Source of the DNA: Desulfuromonas sp.
GTDB lineage: Bacteria > Desulfobacterota > Desulfuromonadia > Desulfuromonadales > UBA2294
Length of the DNA stretch: 64,000 bases
Direction: 5' to 3'
Assembly: GCA_002869615.1 (NCBI GenBank)
Contig: PKUH01000057.1
Coordinates: forward strand, 1-64,000
Of this stretch, positions 9,623 to 18,559 are shown piece after piece. A program made the position numbers and the translations under genes. Numbering within the stretch: the stretch's first letter is position 1; every line of letters starts with the position of its first letter. The notes under the pieces were generated by a model. It did not search any database and had not been told where the DNA came from. It saw only the letters and a program-made list of their open reading frames with translations.

Positions 9623-11798
9623 TGGCAAAGCGATCGCTTTTATCAGCCTCGGACTGACGGCGGCCACCCTGGGCTTCCTCTCTTTTTCCGGCATTCTGAC
9701 ACCCCATCCGACGCTGAGCGGCGACCGCCGAATCAACCTGACGAACCCGGTCATAGCCTCCCCGGGAGAAAAGATTCAGTTGACCCTTAATGGCAATACC
9801 ATTGCGGACCTGACATCGGCAGCTATCAGCGTTGACATCGGTAATCGCGACGCAATATCAGCCGTATTGAAACTCCCGGGAAACCTGCAAGCTGTTTTGA
9901 TCGATCACGAGAGAAGCCTTGCCTATCTGGCCAACAGCTTCACCGGACTGCAGATTATCGACATCAGCGAGCCGAACAGATTGAACCTGATTGGCGCTAT
10001 TGAAGTTCGAGGTCGTGTCTGGGATATTGTCAGGCGCGGGACAACTCTCTATCTCGCGGCAGCGCAAGGCGGACTTCAGGTGATCGACATCAGCAACCCT
10101 GCGGCTCCGGCCCATGTCGCGGAGCTGACAATCCCTGACGTTTCTTTTTTAAAGATTGCACTCCACAAGAACACACTTTATGCCAGCACTGGGTGGAAAG
10201 GACTGCAGCTGGTTGACATAACCTCCCCCTCGGCCCCCCGACATCTTGGCACCTTGCATCAGAACGACGGGGTGTGGGGCGTTTCAGTCGGCGCAACAGA
10301 CCTCTATCTCTCCGCTGGCAAGGACACCATTGAAGTATTGAACCTGTCCGATCCGGAGCGACCGATACCGACCGGCCAACTCACCATCCCCGGGCGCTGT
10401 TGGGAAATGCGTGCAGCCGGCGGCTACCTGTACCTTCCGACCCGCAAAGCCGGTCTGATCATAGCCGACGTTTCCGACCGGCGAAATCCGCTTGAAATAG
10501 CCAGGATCGATCAAGGGGTTGACGTAGAGACAATCAGCATCAGGGGGGGAAAGGCTTACCTGACAAACCGGCGCGGCGAGTTTTATATTTACGATCTGTC
10601 TAATCCGGCCGAGCCAAAACAACTCAAACGAGCCGATCTCCCGTTCAACGTACGCAACATTGACATTGCCAAAAACTCGATCTATGTCGCCGCCGGCGTG
10701 GAAGGGCTGATAAAGCTCGACCTGACAGCTCTCCCGGAGAAGCCCTTGGTTGCCAGTCTCCGCCTGTCCAGCGACCTGAAACAGGTTATTGAGGACAGCG
10801 AATATTTTTACCTGGCAACGAAAGAGCACGGTCTATTCATTGCCCGCAAGGATGACCGGGGGGCCCTGCCAACCATTATTTCTTCACTGCCGGGGCCCAA
10901 TCGGTTCAGGGCTATGGTCAAATCCGGAGATTATCTTTACCTCATCTCTTCCATCGAAGGCCTGACTGTAGTTGATATCTCCGACCGAAAGCATCCGGTC
11001 AATGTCAGCAGTCTGAATGACCCCAAAGACCTCCAGGACCTGACTTTCCGGGATCAGCACCTTTACATTGCCTCAGGAACAGGCAAGCTCCTGGCTGTCA
11101 ATATCGCTGACCCGGTTGATCCCGTTATCGTGGGCCACTTGAAAGTGCCGGAGCCTTGGCGAATTGCGTTAGCGGGGAACCGGGTCTATGTCTCTTCTTC
11201 GAAGAGTGGTCTGCATGTCATCGATATTTCAACTCCGTCTGCGCCAGTCGAAATCAGTCGATGTCCGCTCCCCTGGCCGCTGCAGGAACTTGCCAGAAGC
11301 CATCGGCTTGTCGTGAGCGGTGAAACAGCTTACCTGGCTGCCGGAGAGGCAAAACTTATCCTGTTCAACATAGCCGATGAAAACAACCCGGTCATCGAGA
11401 ACATTATCGAAGTTGATGATGAGGTGATCAGTGTTTCAGTAAAGGAAGAGAATATCTACGCCACTTCGCGTCTCGGCAAACTGACCTGGCTGCAGCGGGA
11501 GAAAAATGGCGTCATCAAGTACCGCGCCAGGATCGACACCCTTGGAACAACCCACGACCTGATCGACCGGCAAGATTTTTTTCTTCTGGCGAATGGTGTG
11601 AAGGGTTTGACCTTGCTACCCAAACCGCATCTGATCAATCTCGCCGATGGCAGCATTGTTGATAAGAGATCAAGGATCTCTTCGCAGATAACGCTCCAAA
11701 TACCGCCATTAAAACAAGTGGGGACCTATAATCTGGATTTGTATTCCGGGAATCAGTTGCAGGAGTTCGTCGGCGCAGTCAAGATCACCGACAATTAA
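9612..11798 (+). CDS. LVIVD-repeat beta-propeller protein, membrane-anchored or secreted
   Basis: A 728-residue protein. Residues 7-27 form a hydrophobic signal or anchor. The rest holds about a dozen repeats ending in blocks such as LQIIDISEP, LQVIDISNP, LTVVDISDR and LHVIDISTP, the LVIVD repeat that builds beta-propellers. A C-terminal beta domain follows. No catalytic motif is seen. Its start overlaps the end of the hybrid kinase gene by 11 bases, so the two are probably co-transcribed. The convergent TonB-dependent receptor beside it suggests a cell-surface role, perhaps ligand binding. The family has no firmly assigned function. Confidence 0.75.
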   Translation: MTGNGKAIAFISLGLTAATLGFLSFSGILTPHPTLSGDRRINLTNPVIASPGEKIQLTLNGNTIADLTSAAISVDIGNRDAISAVLKLPGNLQAVLIDHERSLAYLANSFTGLQIIDISEPNRLNLIGAIEVRGRVWDIVRRGTTLYLAAAQGGLQVIDISNPAAPAHVAELTIPDVSFLKIALHKNTLYASTGWKGLQLVDITSPSAPRHLGTLHQNDGVWGVSVGATDLYLSAGKDTIEVLNLSDPERPIPTGQLTIPGRCWEMRAAGGYLYLPTRKAGLIIADVSDRRNPLEIARIDQGVDVETISIRGGKAYLTNRRGEFYIYDLSNPAEPKQLKRADLPFNVRNIDIAKNSIYVAAGVEGLIKLDLTALPEKPLVASLRLSSDLKQVIEDSEYFYLATKEHGLFIARKDDRGALPTIISSLPGPNRFRAMVKSGDYLYLISSIEGLTVVDISDRKHPVNVSSLNDPKDLQDLTFRDQHLYIASGTGKLLAVNIADPVDPVIVGHLKVPEPWRIALAGNRVYVSSSKSGLHVIDISTPSAPVEISRCPLPWPLQELARSHRLVVSGETAYLAAGEAKLILFNIADENNPVIENIIEVDDEVISVSVKEENIYATSRLGKLTWLQREKNGVIKYRARIDTLGTTHDLIDRQDFFLLANGVKGLTLLPKPHLINLADGSIVDKRSRISSQITLQIPPLKQVGTYNLDLYSGNQLQEFVGAVKITDN

Positions 11799-11812
11799 GG
11801 GAAGTTGAAGGT

Positions 11813-14332
11813 TCAGAAGCGGTATTCGGCTCCGAGCCAGAACTGACGGCCGAGTTCGAATTCGTCAGATTCTGGACCGAGATAGACTTTTCGGTTAAGC
11901 ACATTCAGAATATCCAGACTAAGCGTCAGGGTCTGCCCTGAAGTATATTCCGGTAGCCATTCTATCTTCCAGTCAAACAGGGTTGAACTGGGGCGGGAAA
12001 ACTCAGTATACACATCATGATTGACACCATTGACATTAATGGTGTTACCGCTATCGTTAATCCCCTTGTAACCGCTGCGGTATGTTGTCACATTGGTAAA
12101 TATAATCCCGTACGGGAGTTTTGCAGAATAAATCAGGTTGGCATCCCATGGGCGATTAAAGTCTTCGCGGGGTAATTCATCCGGCCAGAGCAGTTCACCT
12201 TTAAACCAGACCCGTTCATCCGGATCAAAATCGTCAAGCTCGAAATTGTCTTCGTAGCTGCCGTTTGAAGTCGTTGTCTCCGAATAGGTTGCATTAATTG
12301 TAACTGACTGACTGACCCACTGCCGCTCCCACGACAGGCGAATGCTCTCATAATGACTTTCTCCGTCATTGTTCAGGCGGTTAAACAGAGTTGCATTAAA
12401 ATCAGTAAAATCAAACGGATCCTTTTCCCTGGCAAACTCATTATCTCCATCGCGCTTGACGTAACGCAACTCAAGTCTGCCGCCCCATAAACTCTGGTTC
12501 ATTCCGAGAACCAATTCATCACTGAAAGGCGTCTTGAGGTTGGAATATGAATATTCACTTGGCCAGGTCTGAGCACTATCCGTCCACTCGGAGTCATTAT
12601 CGACAACCGAAGTACGCTCTTGAACCAACGGAATGATCGACTCCCGCAATTTATAGGTCAGGAGATTCTGACTATAGTAACGATTCCAGCCGCCTACAAA
12701 CTCAGTCCGGCCATTTCCAAACAGGTCGTATTTCGCTGCCAACCTTGGGGCGAAATTAGTATTCCCCATGAAGTCGTCATAGGAAACTCGAAATCCAGGC
12801 CGAAATTCGAAGTGGTGGAAATCGATCGTGTCATCGAAGTAAATTGCCATTTGTAAAATATTGGCATCGACATCAACAGCCTGATAAACATTCCGTTTCT
12901 CGAAGTATTGTTCTGAGTTGACGGTGTCATCACACGCAAAACTATCAGCACCACAGGAGAAACCTGTTGGATCAAAATCCACCGGGGCGACTTGGGCGCC
13001 TTTATAAGCGTAACTGGTATTGGGACGTGTAAAACTCGCTGCGGTCATGCTGAGTTGCAGCCCAGCATTAAGTTGGTGTGAAGTCTCTCCAACAACAACG
13101 ACCTCAGAGAGCCAGTCAGCAGAAGATTCAAATGATTTCTGCTCTTTATCAACACTGCCGTAACCACCCTCTCGACTCGGGAATGTCGGACTGATCAGAC
13201 TGCCCCAATCCTTGCTGGCTGTCTGATCCCAGTTGCGGTGATATAGAGGCGCTTTACGAGAGTTTTCACTGAACTTCAGCGCTGAATTAATAAGCAAATG
13301 ACCGTCTCCACCCTTCTGCTCATACTCGACACTGACCTGTGATCCGCCACCGTTGATTGTAAAGAAGCTGTCCTTGGTCCTTTCGATAAAATATTCACCT
13401 TCGTAGGGATTATGCAGTCCCTGGATGGTTAATTTAGCTCGGCCGGGGAATGTTTTGACATACTTGAGAAGAAAATTTTCCGAACGTCTCTTCTGCTCTT
13501 CGGTTTGGCCAAAGTGATATAAAGGGATCTTTGAAGACAACACGGAATATGACAGAAGGAAACCATTCGATTCGTTGACAGGAATGCTCACACCGAAACC
13601 GGCATCCTGTTTTTGAAACCGAGGTTGCCGCGATTCGTTGTAGGAAGATTCAAAAGTGGTCTGCTCTGCCGGATCGATATGAAATGAGGTCCAACTATCG
13701 CGAGTCGTCCGATAAAAAACAGATCCTGCAAAATCAGGTTCCGGGTCAATTGTATCGATAGCCACAACTCCTCCGGAAAAATCACCAAACCGGGCGGGAA
13801 TATTGTTGTCATAAACTTCAATTTTTTCAATCAAACCGGTATTGAGAAATATTTCCTGCGGGTGACCAGGAACATCAGTTGTACTATTGGGAGGATTATT
13901 CGAACCGGGATCGAGAAGACTGTTATTAGTGATCCCGTCGATCTGGAAATTATTATCGTAGGGACGGCCACCGGAAATAGAGATCAGTGGTGGAATAATT
14001 TCCCCGCCTTGAAGAGAACTGTTGGCCTCATCGGAAATCTGAACACCTGGAGTCAACTTAATCAGATCTTCCGGATTGGCATTGGCGGTCGGGGTCGAAT
14101 TGATCTGGTCAGAACTAATGACTGTTTTGCCGGTTGTGCTACTCTCGACTGTCCCGACGACAACAACCGGTTCCATATTTGGAACGTCAACAGATGATTC
14201 GACAGCATCCGCCGGCGTACTGAAACTCCAGAGCGCGACAAATAAAATAGTAAGAAAACCGGATATCAAGCTTTTATAAATCTGATGTTGAGCCAAGAAG
14301 AGTCCATTCTTACAGCAATAATAACTTTGCAA
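11813..14332 (-). CDS. TonB-dependent outer-membrane receptor
   Basis: An 839-residue protein with a signal peptide ending near STPADA. A plug domain follows (about 50-190: EDLIKLTPGVQI, GGRPYDNNFQIDG, then EKIEVYDNNIPARFGDFSGG), then a long beta-barrel ending in the aromatic residues YRF, the outer-membrane assembly signal. It imports an unknown ligand using TonB energy; a tonB gene lies divergently upstream. The start is uncertain: 14332 is a TTG, and no ATG lies near the signal peptide. A TTG at 14296 is an alternative. The Arg-, Asn- and Asp-rich barrel gives no clue to ligand. Confidence 0.85.
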   Translation of the reverse strand: MQSYYCCKNGLFLAQHQIYKSLISGFLTILFVALWSFSTPADAVESSVDVPNMEPVVVVGTVESSTTGKTVISSDQINSTPTANANPEDLIKLTPGVQISDEANSSLQGGEIIPPLISISGGRPYDNNFQIDGITNNSLLDPGSNNPPNSTTDVPGHPQEIFLNTGLIEKIEVYDNNIPARFGDFSGGVVAIDTIDPEPDFAGSVFYRTTRDSWTSFHIDPAEQTTFESSYNESRQPRFQKQDAGFGVSIPVNESNGFLLSYSVLSSKIPLYHFGQTEEQKRRSENFLLKYVKTFPGRAKLTIQGLHNPYEGEYFIERTKDSFFTINGGGSQVSVEYEQKGGDGHLLINSALKFSENSRKAPLYHRNWDQTASKDWGSLISPTFPSREGGYGSVDKEQKSFESSADWLSEVVVVGETSHQLNAGLQLSMTAASFTRPNTSYAYKGAQVAPVDFDPTGFSCGADSFACDDTVNSEQYFEKRNVYQAVDVDANILQMAIYFDDTIDFHHFEFRPGFRVSYDDFMGNTNFAPRLAAKYDLFGNGRTEFVGGWNRYYSQNLLTYKLRESIIPLVQERTSVVDNDSEWTDSAQTWPSEYSYSNLKTPFSDELVLGMNQSLWGGRLELRYVKRDGDNEFAREKDPFDFTDFNATLFNRLNNDGESHYESIRLSWERQWVSQSVTINATYSETTTSNGSYEDNFELDDFDPDERVWFKGELLWPDELPREDFNRPWDANLIYSAKLPYGIIFTNVTTYRSGYKGINDSGNTINVNGVNHDVYTEFSRPSSTLFDWKIEWLPEYTSGQTLTLSLDILNVLNRKVYLGPESDEFELGRQFWLGAEYRF

Positions 14333-14339
14333 GCAAAGT
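14324..14339. promoter_or_regulatory. Palindrome over the receptor start
   Basis: ACTTTGC-AA-GCAAAGT is a perfect 7-bp inverted repeat spanning the proposed start of the receptor gene. Its place between divergent receptor and tonB genes suits a repressor site. It does not match a Fur box. The gap to tonB (14340-14459) is AT-rich with no other feature I can name. Confidence 0.3.
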
Positions 14340-14459
14340 AATAGAGTAAAATTAGCAATCTTTACGCCAATAAAAAAATTAGATTTAACTTGTCGGATCT
14401 GAACTCAAACCTGAACCGTGTAGACTCATGACTTGACCGATCGTCCCAGATCATTTTAA

Positions 14460-15137
14460 ATGGTACATCCCTGGCATCTAGTAATGATAACCATGACCAA
14501 CCGGCCCTTTATAATATTTACAGCTATGTCGATCACAGCGCATGCCGCCCTGTTCGGCTTATGGCCGAGTACCGACCATAAGCCGGAAGCGTCTCAAAAA
14601 AGCGATATCGAAATCGGTCTGGTTATGCTTCCGAAAATTGAAAAGATCCACACAAGCAGCCATCAACAGATGCCGCAACAACCTTTAAGCAAAACTGTGA
14701 GCATGCAATCGAAACCGGTTGAAGCGCCACCAGCTCCGCCGGTGCAAATGCCTGAACCTGCGACAGAAAAACATGACGACAACACTTCGACGAAACCGGA
14801 GAACAGTGAATCGGTGGAGAGCGCCAGCCCCTCCGACGCAAAAGGACCCATTGTCTCTATTGCTGCCGCCCCGCTATATTCTAGAAACAGGGCACCGGTT
14901 TATCCGGCTGATGCGTTGCGGCACGGCTGGGAGGGAGAAGTCTGGCTGGTTGTTTCGGTCAGTCGAAGCGGAACAGTCAGCGGGGTTGAAATCGACAAGA
15001 GCTCCGGCTACCCGGTTCTCGACGAAACGGCAATCGAAACGGTTCAGGACTGGCACTTCACTCCGGCCCGGTTCGGATCGGAACCGGTTGTCGGTACGGT
15101 TCGCATTCCGATCCGTTTCCGCATCAAGCGGACCTGA
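14460..15137 (+). CDS. tonB: TonB-family energy transducer
   Basis: A 225-residue protein. One N-terminal transmembrane helix (about 16-32) is followed by a Pro/Glu/Lys-rich periplasmic spacer (50-130). The C-terminal TonB domain follows: YPADALRHGWEGEVWLVVSV, then SGYPVLDETAIETVQDWHF. It transmits proton-motive force to an outer-membrane receptor, most likely the divergent one next door. ExbB/ExbD are not in this window. The start could be 14460, 14484 or 14493; none has a clear ribosome site. Confidence 0.85.
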   Translation: MVHPWHLVMITMTNRPFIIFTAMSITAHAALFGLWPSTDHKPEASQKSDIEIGLVMLPKIEKIHTSSHQQMPQQPLSKTVSMQSKPVEAPPAPPVQMPEPATEKHDDNTSTKPENSESVESASPSDAKGPIVSIAAAPLYSRNRAPVYPADALRHGWEGEVWLVVSVSRSGTVSGVEIDKSSGYPVLDETAIETVQDWHFTPARFGSEPVVGTVRIPIRFRIKRT

Positions 15138-15193
15138 TCACCGGTACAGTCATTGCTGCTTGCTCTGAATAACTTCTTTACACGGAGCTAGAT

Positions 15194-15673
15194 ATGGTTG
15201 AATGGCGAAAGTTGAGATGCTGTCTAGGCATTTTCACGCTATTGCTTTTGCTGATTGGATGCACAACAGGAAGACCTGAAACAGGGTCAAAAAAAGCAGG
15301 AGCGGAAACCGGCGAAGAAATTGTTGCCATCTCTCAACGTCTGCTCGGCTCCCCTTATCGCTATGGCGGCACGACCCCGGCCGGCTTTGACTGCAGTGGC
15401 CTGGTGCATTATGTCTATCGCCAGGTCGGAATCAACGTGCCCCGCTCCTCCCGCCGGCTCTACCAGAAAGCCCGGAAGGTCAGCCTGAAAAATCTGCAGC
15501 CGGGCGACCTTCTCTTCTTCAAAGTTTCCCGGAACAAGGTCTCCCATGTCGCCATCTACTCGGGCAAGGGCCGATTCATTCACGCCCCCTCATCGGGAAA
15601 ACAGGTGAGCGCTGGACGCCTTGACAATCCCTACTGGGATAAGAGATTGATTGGAGCCGGGCGGTTCCACTGA
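15194..15673 (+). CDS. NlpC/P60 cysteine peptidase lipoprotein
   Basis: A 159-residue protein. A lipoprotein signal with lipobox LLIGC (Cys23) is followed by an NlpC/P60 domain with the triad Cys67 (FDCSGLV), His118 (SHVAIY) and His130 (FIHAP). It likely cleaves peptidoglycan stem peptides (gamma-D-Glu-DAP bond) from the inner face of the outer membrane or the periplasm. It is 56 bases downstream of tonB on the same strand, so possibly co-transcribed. Length is normal for single-domain family members. Confidence 0.88.
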   Translation: MVEWRKLRCCLGIFTLLLLLIGCTTGRPETGSKKAGAETGEEIVAISQRLLGSPYRYGGTTPAGFDCSGLVHYVYRQVGINVPRSSRRLYQKARKVSLKNLQPGDLLFFKVSRNKVSHVAIYSGKGRFIHAPSSGKQVSAGRLDNPYWDKRLIGAGRFH

Positions 15674-15731
15674 AAATAATTTGAGTTGGCAGCAAAAAAC
15701 CTGAATAGTGCATAATGGAAGAGCCTGAGGT

Positions 15732-15974
15732 TCACTTCCGAGCTTCATTCCTGCAGGGAAAATCGGGCGATTCAGTCCATGCCAGCATCGCTGAACGTCG
15801 TTCCGGAATACTGATCACCGGCATGCGGCTTTTGCGCACCGGATCACGGCCGAGAGAGACCCATCCCGATTGACGTTTGAAGCGGGCAATCAGGTTCAGG
15901 TCGATCAGTCGATTGAGAACCGTTTCCGGAACTTCACCCCTCACACCATCTTTGAACTCAACCTGAACTCCCAT
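15732..15974 (-). CDS. Small conserved hypothetical protein
   Basis: An 80-residue protein beginning MGVQVEFKDGVRGEV, then a segment with SGWVSLGRDPVRK. I choose ATG 15974 because AGGAGGT lies seven bases upstream. Longer readings lack a ribosome site and run under folA. Very similar small proteins occur in Geobacter genomes (possibly the GSU3473 family, from memory). The charged beta-rich N-terminus suggests a small SH3- or PilZ-like fold, but this is a guess. Function unknown. Confidence 0.7.
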   Translation of the reverse strand: MGVQVEFKDGVRGEVPETVLNRLIDLNLIARFKRQSGWVSLGRDPVRKSRMPVISIPERRSAMLAWTESPDFPCRNEARK

Positions 15975-16089
15975 ACCGAACCTCCTTTCACTACCCTGAA
16001 TATAAGTAAATTCTAACACTTTCTTATCTCTTGACAAGATCACCCCGAATGAATGACTCTTGCCAGGATAGCAATCAAGGCTCTTTACA

Positions 16090-16578
16090 ATGACCCGCAA
16101 ACCTGACATCCATATTATCGTTGCCATGACCAGCGACCTGCTGATCGGTAACGCGGGAAAACTTCCGTGGACCCTGCCGGAAGATCTTCACCTGTTCAAA
16201 AAAAAGACTATCGGCAATACCGTGATTATGGGACGTAAAACCTATACCGGCATCGGAAAAGTTCTGGCCGATCGCAACAATATTGTCATTACATCAAAGA
16301 CTGTCACTGATAATTCGGTAGAATCATTTTCATCCTTTGACGAAGGAGTCCGTCGGGCGGTTGACATCGGCGCGAAAATTTTCTGTATCGGCGGCCGGGA
16401 GATATTTGCTGCAGCTCTGCCTCTGGCAACCGAGCTTCATATTTCATGGGTTGAAGGTGACTATGAAGGCAATACGTACTTTCCTGGATTCAACCTCGAT
16501 AATTGGCAGGAGACAAACCGAAGCTGCCATGCCGGCTTCACTCACATCTCCTACAAAAGAAAAAGGAGGCAGAATTAA
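16090..16578 (+). CDS. folA: Dihydrofolate reductase
   Basis: A 162-residue enzyme reducing dihydrofolate to tetrahydrofolate with NADPH. It has the usual order: IVAMTSDLLIGNAGKLPW (substrate loop), the conserved PEDL acidic residue, GNTVIMGRKTY (NADPH site), and IGGREIF. Length is typical. No thyA lies in the window; a second folate gene, folP, is at 48.6 kb. Its stop codon sits inside the palindromic terminator of the convergent dnaB operon. Confidence 0.93.
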   Translation: MTRKPDIHIIVAMTSDLLIGNAGKLPWTLPEDLHLFKKKTIGNTVIMGRKTYTGIGKVLADRNNIVITSKTVTDNSVESFSSFDEGVRRAVDIGAKIFCIGGREIFAAALPLATELHISWVEGDYEGNTYFPGFNLDNWQETNRSCHAGFTHISYKRKRRQN

Positions 16579-16590
16579 TTCTGCCTCCTT
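16563..16590 (-). terminator. Perfect 28-base palindrome, terminator of dnaB operon
   Basis: Positions 16563-16576 and 16577-16590 are exact reverse complements. On the minus strand the stem is followed by a U-rich run (TTTCTTTT), so it ends the rpsF-dnaB transcript. It also covers the folA stop codon and may stabilise that mRNA end. Confidence 0.8.
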
Positions 16591-16635
16591 CAGTATTTCA
16601 CACTTCATGCCTGACTTCTCGGACCTGATCGAAGC

Positions 16636-18006
16636 TTAATACCCCTCCTGGCGTTTCGCCTGATTTTCAAAACGGGTGTACTGGCCACGGAAGGTCAAAT
16701 GAACCGTCCCGATCGGACCGTTTCGCTGCTTGCCGACAACAATCTCGGCATCCTGTTCATGATTCTTTTCACAGGTTTTCTCATTGCTCTTGCAGGCTTC
16801 GCAGTAGACCGCTTCGCGATAAACAAACATAATGACGTCGGCGTCCTGCTCAATCGCTCCCGACTCCCGCAAATCGGCCATAATCGGTCGTTTGTCGGTA
16901 CGGCTTTCAAGCGAGCGGTTAAGCTGCGACAAGGCAACGACCGGGATACTCAACTCCTTGGCCAGAGCTTTCAGCGAGCGGGAGATTTCAGAGATTTCCT
17001 GCTGACGACTTTCCGGATTATTGCCCTGCATCAGCTGCAGGTAGTCAATCACAATCAGGCCAATATTCTTTTCTGCCTTGAGCCGCCGCGCCTTGGCCCG
17101 TAATTCAAGGATTGAAATCGCCGGCGTATCGTCAATATAAATCGGTGCTTCCGACAGATGCCCGGCGCCACTGGTCAGTTTTGGCCAGTCCGACTCACCG
17201 AGATGACCGGTTCGCAGGCGACTTGCGTCAACTCTGGATATTGAGCAGAGCATCCGCTGTACAAGCTTCTCCTTGCTCATCTCGAGAGAAAAAACCAGCG
17301 ATGGCACCTTCTCTTCGAGGTGCACCGAAGCCTGCTCAATAACATTCAGACAGAAGGCTGTTTTGCCCATCGAAGGCCGACCGGCGATAATAATCAGATC
17401 GCCCGACTGTAAACCTGCGGTCATATCATCGAGGTCGAGAAAACCGGTTGGAACCCCGGTCACTTTCTCCTTTCGATCATAAAGTTTTTCGATGGTCTTG
17501 AAGGTATCCTTGAGAATTTCCTTGGTTGAAAAAAAAGACGGTTTGATGCGCAACCCGGCAATATCGAAGATCGATTTTTCGGCCCAGTCGAGAGTCCCTT
17601 CAATCTCGCCACCTTCATAACCCTTGGTTGCAATATCGGTCGCAACCTGAATCAGGCGGCGCGCGATCGACTTCTCCTTGACCATCTTGGCATAGTAGGA
17701 AATATTGGCTGCGGTCGGGACATAATCGACCAGTGTCGTCAGGTAGGCCGAGCCGCCGACCGCGTCGAGCTCGCCGCTCTGTTTGAGCGCCGCGGTCAGG
17801 GTGACCAGGTCAGCCGGCTCGCCTTTTTCAGAAAGATCCTGCAGGGCGCTGAATATCTTGCGATGACTTTCGCGGTAGAAATCTTCCGGACGCAGGATCT
17901 CGAGGGCCTTGTTCATGGCCTCGTTTTCCAGCAGAACTCCTCCGAGGACAGACATCTCCCCTTCAAGGTTCTGAGGCGGCAATCGATGGGATGGCGTTTC
18001 GACCAT
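16636..18006 (-). CDS. dnaB: Replicative DNA helicase DnaB
   Basis: A 456-residue hexameric helicase. N-terminal DnaB domain (LPPQNLEGEMSVLGG onward) and a RecA-type ATPase with Walker A AGRPSMGKTA, followed by LVFSLEMS, VIDYLQLM and the DLRESGAIEQDAD block. ATG 18006 has GGGAGAGG upstream; a start nine codons earlier has none. It is last in the rpsF-rpsR-DUF2232-rplI-dnaB cluster. No intein is present. Confidence 0.96.
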   Translation of the reverse strand: MVETPSHRLPPQNLEGEMSVLGGVLLENEAMNKALEILRPEDFYRESHRKIFSALQDLSEKGEPADLVTLTAALKQSGELDAVGGSAYLTTLVDYVPTAANISYYAKMVKEKSIARRLIQVATDIATKGYEGGEIEGTLDWAEKSIFDIAGLRIKPSFFSTKEILKDTFKTIEKLYDRKEKVTGVPTGFLDLDDMTAGLQSGDLIIIAGRPSMGKTAFCLNVIEQASVHLEEKVPSLVFSLEMSKEKLVQRMLCSISRVDASRLRTGHLGESDWPKLTSGAGHLSEAPIYIDDTPAISILELRAKARRLKAEKNIGLIVIDYLQLMQGNNPESRQQEISEISRSLKALAKELSIPVVALSQLNRSLESRTDKRPIMADLRESGAIEQDADVIMFVYREAVYCEACKSNEKTCEKNHEQDAEIVVGKQRNGPIGTVHLTFRGQYTRFENQAKRQEGY

Positions 18007-18082
18007 GCACCTCTCCCGGGCTAAAAATGACAAGGCAAGGAAGAAGGGTGGCCCCTTCTTCCTTGTTCAGACGACGTAAATA

Positions 18083-18535
18083 CTACTCTTCTTCGCTCGC
18101 TTCAACAACAACTTTCAGGGTTGCTGTGACGCCGGCGTTGAGCTTGACCGGCACCTCATGCTCGCCGAGTGACTTGATCGGCTGCAACAGAACAATCTGC
18201 TTGCGATCAATATCAAGTCCGGCTTCAGCCAATTTCTCAGCCAGTTCAATATTGGTCACGCTGCCGAACAACTTGCCATCATCGCCGGCCCGGTGAACAA
18301 CCGTACAGGAGACCCCTTCAACCTTGTCTTTAAGGCTCGCTGCTTCCGCGGTCAGCTTTTCGAGCTTGCGTTCGGCCTGACGCTTCTGGTGCTCAAATTC
18401 CTTGACATTCTTTTCATCAGCAACCACAGCCTTGTTGCGCGGCAGGAGAAAATTACGTGCGTAGCCCGGCTTGACATTGACCAGTTCGCCAATGCCCCCG
18501 AGACCTTCAACATTCTCGTTCAGAATAACCTTCAT
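18083..18535 (-). CDS. rplI: 50S ribosomal protein L9
   Basis: A 150-residue protein with the classic start MKVILNENVEGLGGIGELV and KPGYARNFLLPR. A connecting helix and C-terminal rRNA-binding domain follow. It binds 23S rRNA near the L1 stalk and helps hold the reading frame. It lies 24 bases downstream of the DUF2232 gene, with GGAGG before the start. Confidence 0.97.
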   Translation of the reverse strand: MKVILNENVEGLGGIGELVNVKPGYARNFLLPRNKAVVADEKNVKEFEHQKRQAERKLEKLTAEAASLKDKVEGVSCTVVHRAGDDGKLFGSVTNIELAEKLAEAGLDIDRKQIVLLQPIKSLGEHEVPVKLNAGVTATLKVVVEASEEE

Positions 18536-18559
18536 GATATATCCTCCGTAAAAAGAGAC

